A stretch of DNA of 64,000 bases from Paulownia fortunei (taxonomy: Eukaryota; Streptophyta; Magnoliopsida; Lamiales; Paulowniaceae): contig CM033113.1 of the NCBI GenBank assembly GCA_019321725.1, positions 11,470,001 to 11,534,000 of the forward strand, written 5' to 3'. Of the stretch, positions 50,901 to 61,286 are shown one piece after another; within the stretch, counting starts at the first letter, position 1, and each line of letters starts with the position of its first letter. Under the pieces are notes generated by a model. The model ran no database searches. It had not been told where the DNA came from and saw only the letters and a program-made list of their open reading frames with translations. The position numbers were made by a program, and so were the translations under genes.

Positions 50901-51877
50901 TTTTGCTAATTTTCCAATCCTTGGACTAACTCCTCTCAAGTTGGAGGGGTAAATTTAATACATAAGGGATTGACATATCCCTCCTCCTTCCACTTCCCTT
51001 CTCTTCACTTCATAGAAACAAGGGAGGGGCCTCCAAATCCTCTCCTCATCCCTTCCCTCCCCAATCCTCCATAGCAAACACATTTAACTCCATTAATTTT
51101 CACATTTTTCCTCTTCTTTTTACATCAGCCTCTTTGCTTTTGCACTAACATATGGAAATAGAAGTACTTTAAAAACCACTCAAGCAATATTAGAATTCCC
51201 CCCTTTAAAAAATAAAATGAACTCAGGTAATACATCAGAAGTCATATAAATTAAAGCTACAATACTTAATCAGCTAAATTCATAAAAATTCCCAGACTTT
51301 TCAGGGCTAAGTCTCTAAATTAAATAACATTTTCACATTTAGCTATTTATTTTCCATTTCTCTACACCCTTTAGCCACTAAATTTGGCAACCAGGAATTT
51401 TGTACTGAACTTCAGGTTGTATATAAACTCCAGTACTCAACTAATAATAAAAGCGTGCAAGCCCACCTTATGAAACAAATATAGAAATTCCTCCATCAAA
51501 TATAACAAATGCGAACAGAAAATGACAAAAAAAATGGTGAATTACCGGGCTCATCAGTGCCGTCGGCGCAGTCGCAGAAATTGTCGTTGAGACGATCTCT
51601 GGTGAAGGATTTTGACCCATCTTTGCATTTGATTAGCTCCCCATCATAGAACTTCTCATCTGGAATTCCAACACACATATTGCGCAATTCAATATTCATT
51701 TTGGGGTGTGGGTGTGGGTGTGTGAGAGAGAGAGAGACAGAGAGAGAGAGAGACAGAAGGCATAGGAAATTGACCTAAAGGGTGGACTCCAATCGGTAGG
51801 CGAGAAGGAGAGGAATACGAGAGGTGGAAGTCGAGAGAAATATAAAAACAAGTGATGAGAGCAAGACTCGTCGCCAT
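38942..51877 (-). CDS. Short glucosidase II beta-like (PRKCSH-domain) ER membrane protein
   Basis: Five exons on the - strand: 51,877-51,775, 51,659-51,546, 39,987-39,892, 39,303-39,121 and 39,042-38,942. All introns are GT-AG and phase 1, and the model closes at 164 residues. An N-terminal hydrophobic segment is followed by [18 protein letters not shown], then two LDL-A-like modules ending [11 protein letters not shown] and [13 protein letters not shown] transmembrane helix (about 136-153) and a basic tail ([11 protein letters not shown]) finish the protein. This is the N-terminal part of glucosidase II beta without the acidic linker and the C-terminal mannose-binding (MRH) domain. From memory, Arabidopsis has a similar short gene next to bZIP34. 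A true glucosidase II function is doubtful; ER location is inference. Intron 2 is 11.56 kb because of transposon insertions. Confidence 0.9.
40312..40338 (+). repeat. Remnant of the 5' LTR
   Basis: These 27 bases are identical to the first 27 bases of the 3' LTR at 48,056. After them the sequence switches to material matching about 45,705 onward, so the rest of the 5' LTR, the primer binding site and most of gag are absent. Confidence 0.85.
40345..41403. repeat. Copy A of the post-integrase segment, replacing 5' LTR body and gag
   Basis: 40,345-40,563 matches 45,705-45,907, and 41,268-41,403 matches 45,908-46,043, each at roughly nine bases in ten by eye. Copy B lacks the about 705 bases between these blocks. 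On the - strand copy A carries the continuation of the antisense ORF, with a Lys/Glu-rich coiled coil ([20 protein letters not shown]) and the stretch ending in [15 protein letters not shown]. It ends abruptly at the gag/protease junction near 41,405. Confidence 0.8.
41409..42335 (+). pseudogene. End of gag and aspartic protease of the Tat element, broken
   Basis: The gag/protease linker is recognisable at about 41,420-41,560. The active-site triplet DTG is encoded at 41,659-41,667 after RAFV. Directly after it the frame changes (the following protease sequence is in the frame starting at 41,682). A 57-bp stretch is duplicated in tandem (41,715-41,771 and 41,772-41,828), which repeats [14 protein letters not shown] within the domain. 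The later [10 protein letters not shown] motif is intact. No functional protease is expected. Confidence 0.8.
42336..43462 (+). pseudogene. Reverse transcriptase and RNase H of the Tat element, broken
   Basis: Reverse transcriptase motifs appear in several frames with stops and small indels between them. The catalytic YVDD box reads YVND (42,734-42,745), which loses one of the two metal-binding Asp residues. The connected RNase H is in the frame of 43,106-43,462 ([20 protein letters not shown] and KWAIEMGN). The element cannot make an active polymerase. Confidence 0.8.
43432..44067 (+). pseudogene. Second, archaeal-type RNase H of the Tat element
   Basis: An open frame of 211 codons contains the additional RNase H that marks the Tat lineage. 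Seen are [40 protein letters not shown] and a final [15 protein letters not shown]. The first catalytic Asp, normally in a DGS motif, is changed (LHANRSST), so the fold is retained but catalysis is probably lost. This is the longest intact frame in the element. Confidence 0.8.
44128..45177 (+). pseudogene. Integrase of the Tat element, broken
   Basis: Zinc-binding part (IHEGYCGDH, then CEKYQKH), catalytic core with [10 protein letters not shown] and ISDNGE carrying the two Asp residues, then degraded sequence with an NGQVEITN block (glutamate present), and a C-terminal part with [10 protein letters not shown] and [12 protein letters not shown]. The frame changes within the zinc domain, and stops interrupt the second half. 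Confidence 0.8.
45284..45551. repeat. Five tandem 53-54 bp units after the integrase
   Basis: Units start at 45,284, 45,338, 45,391, 45,445 and 45,499, each opening like TTGACGGGCAAATGCCTTTG and containing GATCGGTCTGCCGACCT. A partial sixth follows. Because 54 is divisible by three, open frames run through it on the - strand with a repeated [18 protein letters not shown] peptide, which is best read as a repeat artefact. Tandem arrays downstream of the integrase are usual in Tat elements. Confidence 0.88.
45900..47374 (-). pseudogene. Antisense ORF of the Tat element, gypsy-type transposon-associated domain
   Basis: Read from 47,374 downward, the - strand encodes Ser/Pro-rich sequence, then a block at about 46,960-47,060 with [20 protein letters not shown] followed by HYFFVSS. 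That resembles the domain annotated in plants as a putative gypsy-type transposon (Transposase_28). Next come a Lys-rich segment ([20 protein letters not shown]) and a coiled coil continuing to about 45,910. Stops and frame changes interrupt it. Extra antisense ORFs between pol and the 3' LTR are known in several Tat elements; their role is unknown. Confidence 0.6.
48056..48861 (+). repeat. 3' LTR of the Tat element, 806 bp
   Basis: Starts TGATATGGTATGG and ends GCACATCA next to the target duplication. It has a TATA-like box (CTATAAATATAAG at about 48,603) and, at about 48,270-48,425, three diverged repeats of about 55-60 bp with a shared GACCTGACCTCAGGAGAATT-like block. Because the LTR reads on the + strand and the host gene on the - strand, any LTR promoter would produce antisense transcripts relative to the host gene. 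Confidence 0.85.
49291..50594 (+). mobile_element. Possible solo LTR of another retrotransposon
   Basis: The stretch has the style of long plant LTRs: TGATCAGCTGAGAGAGAGGG near the start, an AACGCCTAGGCGCTGCACAG segment with repeated CCTAGGCG words, a leader-like part with GAAGAAGATTTATCAACCCG, a C/T-rich tract, and an end near GAACGATACT...AACATGCACTTGCA. No internal domains and no target duplication were found, so the limits are approximate. Confidence 0.35.
50595..51545. other. Remainder of the giant intron, with a small TIR element
   Basis: At 50,832-51,082 the ends CTTGTTTGGTATGG and, on the other strand, TGTGTTTGCTATGG form inverted termini of a short MITE-like sequence. The interior is C/T-rich near its right side. 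No target duplication is certain. The rest down to exon 2 is ordinary intron sequence. Confidence 0.35.
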
Positions 51878-54800
51878 TTCTATTTCCAGTTGGGTTTCCA
51901 GCAACAGTCGCCTCTTTCCCGACTTTACAGTCACAATTACGTCTTCTTGGAGTACATTTGTAAATAGTGGGAGATTTTTCTTCAGATTTTCATCCCAAGA
52001 GCAGTGAGAAGTAGGGGTACGTTTTGAGAACTTTTTGAATGTAGTGGAAAATTGAATTTAATTAAGTCTTCCCTGTGAACAGAATAAGTATCCTGTTTTT
52101 TTTTAAAACCAAAAAAGAAATATACTTTACTAATGAACAAACACATGAATGGAATAATAAGGCCTTATTTGGTGTTATTTTGGATTTTTAATAAGGCTTT
52201 ATTTAATATTATTTTGGATTTTTCTTATTCTGAAATGAAAATGCGTTTGGGATTAATATTTTTGGAAAATATATTTTTATTTTTCAAAATACTTAGCAAG
52301 TCATTATAATTAAATAATTTAATATTTTACAATACTCTTTTTAATTATAATAAAATAATATTGACAACACATCTTATATTATATATGTATTTATATATAT
52401 GTGGCAAAATATGTGTATATAATATGTAATATATTCACATATTAAATATAAATAATATACTCTTATAAATTAATAATATAAAACTAATAAATAACTTATG
52501 CTTTAAATATATGTGAAAGTAACAAATATATTTGAAAAATTAATTTTTTAAAACCTAAACATACACGCATGTTAATAATTAGCTCTTTGTTAATTACATT
52601 ATTTTTTCATATTTAGAAAGTTATATTGATATTATTTTTAAAAAATATTTTTTTTTAATATTTTAAATTATAAAATAGGTTTAATGGGTTCAACCCGCTA
52701 GATCTTGGGGTTCGAAGTTGGGCAATCCCAGATCCATAAAATTAGTTTACGAGTTTTAACAAATTCACTCCAACTTGATTCGATTTTATCTCTAAATTGT
52801 ATTTTTTTTTTTTATGTATTTCACTTATCATTATTTAATGCATCCATAGATAATTACCTTCCATTGGTTAAGCAATTTTGACACTTAATTTAAATTTCCT
52901 TATATTTTTAAGTGACTATCATTTGCCTTTATGTTTATCAATCAGAATCACTAACATTAGACATCTACATACATAAAATTCAAACAGATAATTCTAATAA
53001 TGTTTTAATAGTATCTTGACCCCAGAATATAATATGAGATTAGACATTTACATACGTAAATTTCCAAAAAAATAAAAATAAAAATTCTGATGGTATTATA
53101 ATAGTATCTTGACCCCCACGACTTCAACGTCGATTCTCTGTAATTTTATTACAAGTCTTGTAGATATATAAGAAGCTTCCTTTCAAAAATATGAATACTG
53201 TGTGGATCTATGATGACAGTCCACAATATTGCAGAGGGAAACAATGAAATATTGCTACTGGGGAATACCGACATACAAACCTGCCTTCCAGAGCTCAAAT
53301 ATTATTACTAGACTTCTGACATTATAAAATTTCCCCTGTAAGAATAAAACAAATATTAGTATAATATTGACGATACTATGTATAAATTTATAATATTATT
53401 GAATTCGTCTAATTTTGTTTCAAATTTAGAGTAATTTATATATCATTATACAATTAACATATTAACGATAATATGCAATAATTGAGTTGTTATCGCGATT
53501 CGATCGATTATGAGAATTTAATTCTTGTATCAATATTGTTCAAAAATTTATCTTTAATGTTTCTGGTTGATGAAATGGGCAGAACATACGAATTGATTTG
53601 CTTTTATGTTTTAGTCATTAGCCAAAAACCTCTCTCTGTTTGATAAAATCAATTCGTTTCAATTTTATGAAATTAATTATTTAAAAATTTCAAAATATAT
53701 AACACTTGACATGTTCACTTAATATCTTGTATATGCTATAATAGATTTGATTGGAAACTAGTGTATCCAAGGGGCAATATTTATACTGCCTCTTGACCGC
53801 CCCTGCATGTGGGTGTCCAATTTCATAAGTAGTCAAATAGGAAAATTAAGGATGGTCTCTCAAATTAATACAGTTATCTTACTTTCTTCCCCTTCTAGAA
53901 TTAGAATTTTCGATCTTTTAATTTTTAGTGGAGCTTGATTCTAATAAATTAAAACATATTATACCTAGACTTAAAATAAATTAAGTTCAATTAATTGATC
54001 CTACCAAATAATCTAATTAATTCAACAATTGAATTAATGAAAAATTAATTTAACTAATTGATCTGATCAATTAATCTTGATTAATGCTCCAGTTGGGTTT
54101 TGCTTGATCTCATTAAGTCCAAATAATAAATCTAATTAATTAATCAAATTAATTGATGCTTGATAAATTAAGTAATAAAATTAACTAATTCATTTAATCC
54201 ATCAATTTAATAATTTTCCTTTGCAAGAAATAATTTGTCCAAATTTGTGTTTGTCGTCATGTAGCGGTTTTAGAACTTTTATAACTTAATTAAATAATTA
54301 AAATTATTATAATTAACTAATACTCTTAAAAATTAATTATACCAATTATGATTAACGTCTAATAACATGTTACGAACACCTTGATCAATTCCATGCAAAT
54401 AAGATAATTTCGTTGACTAATCTTCTAATTGGGTTTATAGTATGGGTTGTTTGTCGAAATCCAACTTACCAAATAAGTATGTGTCAATTTCTAGTAATTG
54501 ATGAAAGTAGAAATGTCATAAAGATTTTCAAGTTAAGTATCATAAAAAATATAAAAAAATTTACTACTAGATATTTTGTTAGTCATTTATTAATCTCCAT
54601 AAATAAATAATTAAATTACGCCTAAAAATATTCCCTTTGTAGCTATTCACATAATCAGATGGATGACCTTGACAAAATTCAAAAACTCATGGACAATTTT
54701 GAAACTAAGCAAAGCCTCATATGGCAAAATCTCCTTTTCTTCATAAAATTCCTCAAAAAGATGTGATTAATTCAAGAATGAAGTAATATGATGTCCACTT

Positions 54801-55891
54801 ATATTGCATATATGAAAACAAAAAACTACTCATTTAAAAAAGGACTTGTGAATTATGCTATATTTTCGTATAGTTAAATAGCAACAACACATTATGAAGC
54901 ACTATCACAAAATTTTTTGGATTTTATTCAAATTCGAAGTAATATCAGGAATAAATTGTGCTATTTTATAAATTTGAACAAGAGTTTTCTAATCAAGAAA
55001 TTATACCAACACATGAAAAAAAAAAAAAAAAAAGAAGCTCGTATTATGTAAAACAAATGAAATCATTTATTAACTTGGGGAAAATCTACTTCCAATTGGC
55101 AACTATCTCAAAAGAACTCACAAAAAAATAAAATAATATATATATATATATCTAAAACCAGAAATATAAGTCCCCGCCCAAATGAAAAAAAAGAAAGAAA
55201 AAAAGTAGTGCATGTGTATCTATACATACACGCATGTATGTATATAAGTGTGGGGTATATAGACAGATAAATATAAATATATGTGTATGTGTGTTTAATT
55301 TAATAAATGGAGCTATAAATTGTTTGAACATAGACATAAGTCGGGTTTGCTTCGACACTCGTCTCATCAATATTTGCAAGAACTCAAAATTCGAATTGAG
55401 CCAAATTCAAAGTTAAAAAATTAAACTCAATAGTTCAATTACACCTATTTTATAATTTTTTAAATATTAAAAAATATATTTTTAAAGTTAAAATTGTTAT
55501 AAAAATTTAAAAAATATATTTTTTAAAAAAATTACATAAATACATATATGATAAATTAAAAAATATGAAAAATAAATGGGATGAATTCAAATGATGATAA
55601 ATTTTAAAATAAAAAATTAAAATTAATTTTTAAATTTATTTATAATTTTAAAATTCATTCAAAATGTCCTAGACCCACCCACCCATTCTCATCTCTTTTA
55701 AACTTTGAATGTCTGTGTCCCTCTTCTCGGTTATCTCTGCGGTCCCTCTTTCCCAAACGGGCACACCCATCAACACTTCTTTGCTTCCCTTCTCTCTCTC
55801 GTCTCGCTTTCTCTGTAATTCAGAAATACAAAACCCTCGCATATACATACACAAATACACACGAAGAGGCTTTACACACGAGTACAAACTC
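51878..55891. other. Intergenic DNA between divergent genes
   Basis: The first about 150 bases are the promoter side of the PRKCSH-like gene. The last about 200 bases are the C/T-rich 5' leader of the RABA gene (GTCCCTCTTCTCGG, CCCTTCTCTCTCTCG). Between them is AT-rich DNA with (TA)n near 55,138-55,151 and A-runs. No other gene is seen. Confidence 0.4.
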
Positions 55892-57740
55892 ATGGGCGCG
55901 TACCGAGCAGAAGACGACTACGATTACTTGTTCAAGGTAGTGCTGATCGGCGATTCCGGCGTCGGAAAATCAAATTTGCTGTCCAGATTCACCCGAAACG
56001 AGTTCAGCTTGGAGTCGAAGTCAACAATCGGCGTTGAGTTCGCCACTCGCAGCATCCGCGTCGACGATAAAGTCGTCAAGGCCCAGATTTGGGACACCGC
56101 CGGTCAAGAACGGTATACTACATTCCGCATTTATGAATTTTGTGTGCATTCGTAATCGAGTTTTTGCCTTCTTTCTATTGATGCTTTTATTGAGCTGAAG
56201 GTTTTGAATAGCTGAAATTTGAGATCTGAATTTCTGGTTCGTTTGATTTTTTTTTTCTTTTTCGGTGGCATGAAATGATGAATTCGCTTTGTATTCATTG
56301 TATGTTCCTTGGTATGTAGGGATTCGAAATTATGATGATCTGTTCAATGGCTATAGCTTTTATTTATAAAGATTGGATCTGATGCTTTTGTAGTTTAGAT
56401 CTCCGTGCTTTTATTATAGACCGAATGCAGCTATTTTTTCCATTCCGATTTGGAGTCCAGCTATCTTTTCTGTTCTGCTGTGGAATTCAAGCTGATCCAG
56501 ATTGTATTAGTGCGATCCCATTAGGGTTTTAGAGATGATTAAGAAATTAGTACAACAGTTTACATCTTGTATTAATTACATATATAAATGCAATGGAATT
56601 TTCTAAAAATCTAATCCAATTTGAGTGAGCTGAGCCTGAGGGGCCAGGAGATCATCACTTAGTTTCTGGAGAATGTTTTTGTACTCTGATTTGGGGGGGG
56701 GGGGGGGGGGAGCTGATCTACATACCCCAAACTTTTTAAGTTTATTTGCTTTTTGCTAAACTTGCAAAGTATCTTTTGCATTAGGGTCTAGGGATGTTTA
56801 GAAAATTTTGTACTTCACATTGTGTTCTAGTTGAGTAAACTGAATATTAGTCCCTCTAAATATTAACATAAACTCAGGGACGAAACTGAATTTTACCCAT
56901 TAGTTATACAAAAAAAGGTTTTCAGATATTTGCTCTGCCACTTCTCTTATCTGGTGACAGTACATTCTGTCTGTGTTTACAAAAGAGTAGGAGGTCATCA
57001 TCATATTCGGACAGGTTTTAACATTAACTCATGCATCTCTGGTTTTTAAATGATCAACTCCAGAACTCCTTTGTTCCTTGAATGTTGCTTTTGGTTCAAT
57101 TAAATGGAAATCTAATTATGCTTAGGAGGTTGGTGTCTATATTCCATCTGTTGCCTAAATTAGATTTTCTTGTAGTATTTCTTACGGGATTCTTATATCA
57201 TATGTTAGAGTAGACACAATTCAATGCTATCTTCTGCAACACTCAGTATGAAGACTTGCAATAGCCTGCTATGTGAATCCTTGTCTCATGTGTGCATTTT
57301 GCTGCAGATATCGTGCAATCACAAGTGCCTACTATCGAGGAGCTGTTGGTGCATTGCTTGTCTATGATGTTACACGCCATGTTACATTTGAAAATGTAGA
57401 GAGATGGTTGAAGGAACTCAGAGACCATACAGATTCAAACATTGTTATCATGCTCGTTGGAAATAAGGCGGACTTGCGTCACTTGCGAGCTGTTTCCACA
57501 GAAGACTCGAAAGATTTTGCTGAAAGGGAGAGCACATTTTTCATGGAAACTTCTGCCCTGGAATCAATGAATGTGGAAAATGCGTTCACAGAAGTACTTG
57601 CTCAGATACATCGTGTTGTCAGCAGGAAAGCTCTTGAGGTTGGTGATGATCCAGCAGCTTTACCTAACGGTCAGACCATCAATGTTGGCTCTAAGGATGA
57701 TGTTTCAGCAGTAAAGAAAGTTGGCTGCTGCTCTGCTTAA
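55892..57740 (+). CDS. RABA1: Rab GTPase, RABA1 (Rab11) subclass
   Basis: Two exons (55,892-56,112 and 57,308-57,740) with a 1,195-bp GT-AG intron encode 217 residues. The intron splits Arg74, just after the DTAGQE motif, where RABA genes usually have it. All GTP-binding motifs are intact: P-loop GDSGVGKS (20-27), effector Thr45 in STIGVEF, WDTAGQE (67-73), NKAD (126-129) and ETSAL (154-158). The hypervariable tail ends in GCCSA with the double cysteine for geranylgeranylation. RABA1 proteins act in traffic between the trans-Golgi network/recycling endosomes and the plasma membrane. The start [20 protein letters not shown] matches the family. The exact member (RABA1f/g type) is not fixed. Confidence 0.96.
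56693..56710. repeat. Run of 18 G in the RABA intron
   Basis: An uninterrupted G homopolymer in an otherwise T-rich intron. Its length is probably polymorphic or uncertain in the assembly. Confidence 0.8.
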
Positions 57741-58434
57741 AAGAGAACCAAGAGTCTAAAGCAGCTCCATTTTTTTCTAATGAGTCCTATATTATTTCCT
57801 GTGGTGTTGGATGATCTCATTGTATACATTGATCACTTACCAAAGTTTTAGTTCACTGGCATACAAATAATTTGTGTAGATTAAGGCGATACTCCTTAGA
57901 GTAAGGTTCTTAGTCACTTTCTAGCATTCGTTTTCTTCTTATCATCTTTTGCTTCTTGTGGTGTATTATTTGTAGTATTAGACCCGTAGAAATTACTTAC
58001 ATGAGATGATAATCGGTTGCTTTGAATTTGAATTTAGACATTTTTTTGGATTGCGATCCATCCATGTACTCGGATTTGATTGTTAAATGTGTGCTTCTAA
58101 ATCAGTGCTCCTGAAATTATGTGGACTTGTATTCCTTTACCTCGTTTCCTATTCTCATTAGTCGCGGTGCTTGTCACTGGTTACATGAGATTATAGCCGA
58201 TTGATTCAGTTTCGGTTTTAAATTATAAAGCTGAATTTGCTATTTCAATTTAACAAAGCACTCTAATTGTGGAAATGTGTTTTTGTTCGATGCTATGAAA
58301 GGGTGTCGAATCAAATTTCTTTTCATTCGGTCCTTCTTTCACGTTAATGTGCAATTAATGTTTTTGTTTTCTGTTTCTCACCTTCTATTTTGTTAATTTT
58401 TCTGGTCAGGTGGATCAGTTCCTAGCAATTTTTT
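57741..58434 (+). other. RABA 3' UTR and flank
   Basis: T-rich, moderate-GC sequence after the stop codon, typical of a plant 3' UTR for the first few hundred bases. No further gene. Confidence 0.45.
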
Positions 58435-59026
58435 GATGAATGGATGTACAAAATTTTCCTATCAATTTTTTCTTGAAATTATGAATTGGCTAATAGGCTT
58501 GGCATTAAGCATGACTTACTATTAATTCATATGTACAATAATGCAGGGTATTGACAAACTTCCACTCGTTATGAACAACCTAAAAACAATTATTCTTCAA
58601 AAACAATAGCCATTAGTAAAATTAATTTCTAATTATGAGTTGAATAAAGTTAACATAGCTTTGTACAAACTTAAATCTCAAAATAAAAAATCTACAAGTA
58701 AAATTTAAAAAGACCATTCATTTGACTCCAATCCTACTACACTTTTAATGAATGAATGTACAATTTTTTTCTTATCAAAGTTTTCTTGAAATTATGAATT
58801 GGATTGGCATTAAACATGACTTAGAATTACTTCATATGTACTATAATATATCCGCATCCACAAACAATTAATCCACAACAACAGTACCCAATTGGGAAAA
58901 TAAATTTTGAATTATAAGCTGAATAAAATTGACATAATTTGTACAAAAGTTAAATCTCAAAATAAACAGTCTACCCATTAAATTTTAAAAAGACCATTAA
59001 TTTCTTATCCTACCATATAATGTTAA
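58435..59026. repeat. Tandem duplication, unit about 312 bp
   Basis: Copy 1 (58,435-58,746) and copy 2 (58,747-59,026) share long ordered blocks: GAATGNATGTACAA, TTTTCTTGAAATTATGAATT, GGCATTAA-CATGACTTA, TTCATATGTAC, GTTAAATCTCAAAATAAA-like and TTTAAAAAGACCATT. Copy 2 has small deletions. No coding capacity. Confidence 0.75.
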
Positions 59027-59404
59027 TTCCTCACAGACACTTGTCTCTCCATGGCTACGTGGGCTACAGAGTTATATCTTTGTATTTATAAATTTTTTAT
59101 AAAAACTTTTTATAGAAAACTATATAATTTAGATATGTCCCAACCTAATTATCCAACTTACATACTTATCCAATTTTAATGATACACACAAGAGAATCAA
59201 ATAAAATCCTGAATGATATGCCTATCATGCAAGACACAATGTAAAAATAGAAAGTGAAACTTGCTAAATTTAAATTTGCCAATTTCATATTTCAAATCTT
59301 ACAATTCCAAAATATCAATAAGAAAATTCAACTTTTAATCCGTTTTGACATTGAACTCAAGAATTTCTTCATATTTTCATTCCATTTTTTTTTTTTAAGA
59401 ATAT

Positions 59405-59740
59405 GGATATGACCAGTCAGTAACTTTCACTCTATCTCTTAGGTGGTAGATAATGTGGATATAACCAGTCAATAACTTTCACTTTATCTATTACAGTAGC
59501 TAACTTAGATATGACTACTCAGTAGCTTTCACTCTATCTCTGAGGGTAGCTTTTTTTCATGGTAGATCATCCTCTAGATATTTGTGATATCTAGTACCAG
59601 ATTACTCATGATTAGTTTTCACTCCTTAGAGTAGGTAGTTTTTTCTGAATAGATAGTTTTTTCTGTCAAACGCTCCCAAGTCGCTTGCACTTTTGAAAAT
59701 AGGTAGTTCTTTCTGTCAAAGGCTTCCAATTCTCATATTC
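59405..59740. repeat. Three units of about 55-60 bp, then shorter repeats
   Basis: Blocks of the form GATATGACCAGTCAGTAACT followed by TTCACTCTATCTCT recur three times between 59,405 and 59,545. Further on, TAGGTAGTTTTTTCTG- and TTTCTGTCAAA-type words repeat. These look like decayed minisatellites beside the larger one at 59,886. Confidence 0.6.
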
Positions 59741-59885
59741 AATTTTAGAAACAATTTTAAACAAGGAATTTTTCTGTAGTTTACTCAAGTTCAATATCAA
59801 AACAGATGAGACTGTCATTTCAAATTGATATTCTAGAACCAAAAATTTAAAATTCTGATTTTCTTTTACTCTTAATATAGTATGT

Positions 59886-61250
59886 CTAATGCAAATTCTA
59901 AAATGAGATATATAAAGTACTAATAAAATTCTAAATTCTAAATTGTAAAATGAGATGAATAAAACACTAACAAAATCATAAATTCCAAAAAGATGCACAA
60001 AACACAACTTTTTTCTTCAATTTAATATCCTAAAATGAGATGCATAAAACACTAATAAAATAATAAATCCTAAAATGATATGCGGAAAATACTAATAAAA
60101 TCCTATCTTGTCTTACCACACACAACTTTTTTCTTCAATTTAATATACTAAATTGAGATGCATAAAACGCTAACAAAATCCTAAATCCTAAAATGATATG
60201 CATAAAATATTAAAAAAATCTTATCTTGCCTTACTAGACACATAGCTCTTTTCTTCAATTTAACATCCTAAATTGAGATGCATAAAATACTAATAAAATT
60301 CTAAATCCTATAATGATATGCATAAAATACTAATAAAATCCTATCTTGCCTTACTAGACACAACTCTTTTCTTCAGTTTGACATCCTAAATTGAGATGCA
60401 TAAAATACTAATAAAATCCTAAATCTTAAAATGAGATGCATAAAACACTAATAAAATTCTAAATCCAAAAATGAGATGCATTAAATACTAATAAAATCAT
60501 AAATCCTAAAATGATATGCATAAAATACTAATAAAATCCTATCTTGTCTTACCACATACAACATTTTTCTTCAATTTAATATACTAATACTAAATTGAGA
60601 TGCATAAAACACTAATAAATACTAAATCCTAAAATGATATGCATAAAACACTAATAAAATCTTATCTTGCCTTACTAAACATATAGCTCTCTTCAATTTA
60701 ACATCCTAAATTGAGATGCATAAAAGACTAATAAAATCCTAAATCCAAAAATGAGATGCATAAAACACTAATAAAATCCTAAATCCAAAAATGAGATGCA
60801 TTAAATACAAATAAAATCCTAAATCCAAAAAATGATATGCATAAAATACTGATAAAATCCTATATCCTAAAATGATGTGCATAAAATATTAATAAAATTT
60901 TAAATCCTAAAATGATATACATAAAACACTAATAAAATCATATATCCTAAAACGATATACATAAAATTTTAAATCCTAAAATGATATGCATAAAACATTA
61001 AAAAATAGTAAATCCTAAAATGATATGCATAAAACATTATTAAAATTCTAAATCCTAAAATAATATGCATAAAATATTAATAAAATCCTAAATCTTAAAA
61101 TGGCATGCATAAAATATTAATAAAATCGTAAAACCTAAAATGACATGCATAAAACATTAATAAAATCCTAAATCCTAAAATAACATGCATAAAATATTAA
61201 TAAAATTTTAAATCCTAAAATGACATGGATAAAACATAAAGAAAATCCTA
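59886..61250. repeat. 40-bp minisatellite with higher-order 120-bp period
   Basis: More than 30 diverged units run without a break. A typical unit reads CTAAATCCTAAAATGATATG then CATAAAACACTAATAAAATC. In the left half every third unit is extended by CCTATCTTGTCTTACC plus a CTTTTTTCTTCAATTTAA block (near 60,005, 60,122, 60,243, 60,362, 60,555 and 60,678), giving a step of about 120 bp. The right half is made of plain 40-bp units. The same block occurs once at 61,245-61,293, at the 3' end of the RING gene, which appears to be its origin. Confidence 0.9.
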
Positions 61251-61286
61251 TCTTGTCTTACCTGGAGACACGCAGCTTTCTTCAAT

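Noticed and set aside
59886..61250. CRISPR-like array
   Set aside because: Units are contiguous and diverged, with no unique spacers, in a plant nuclear context. It is a minisatellite.
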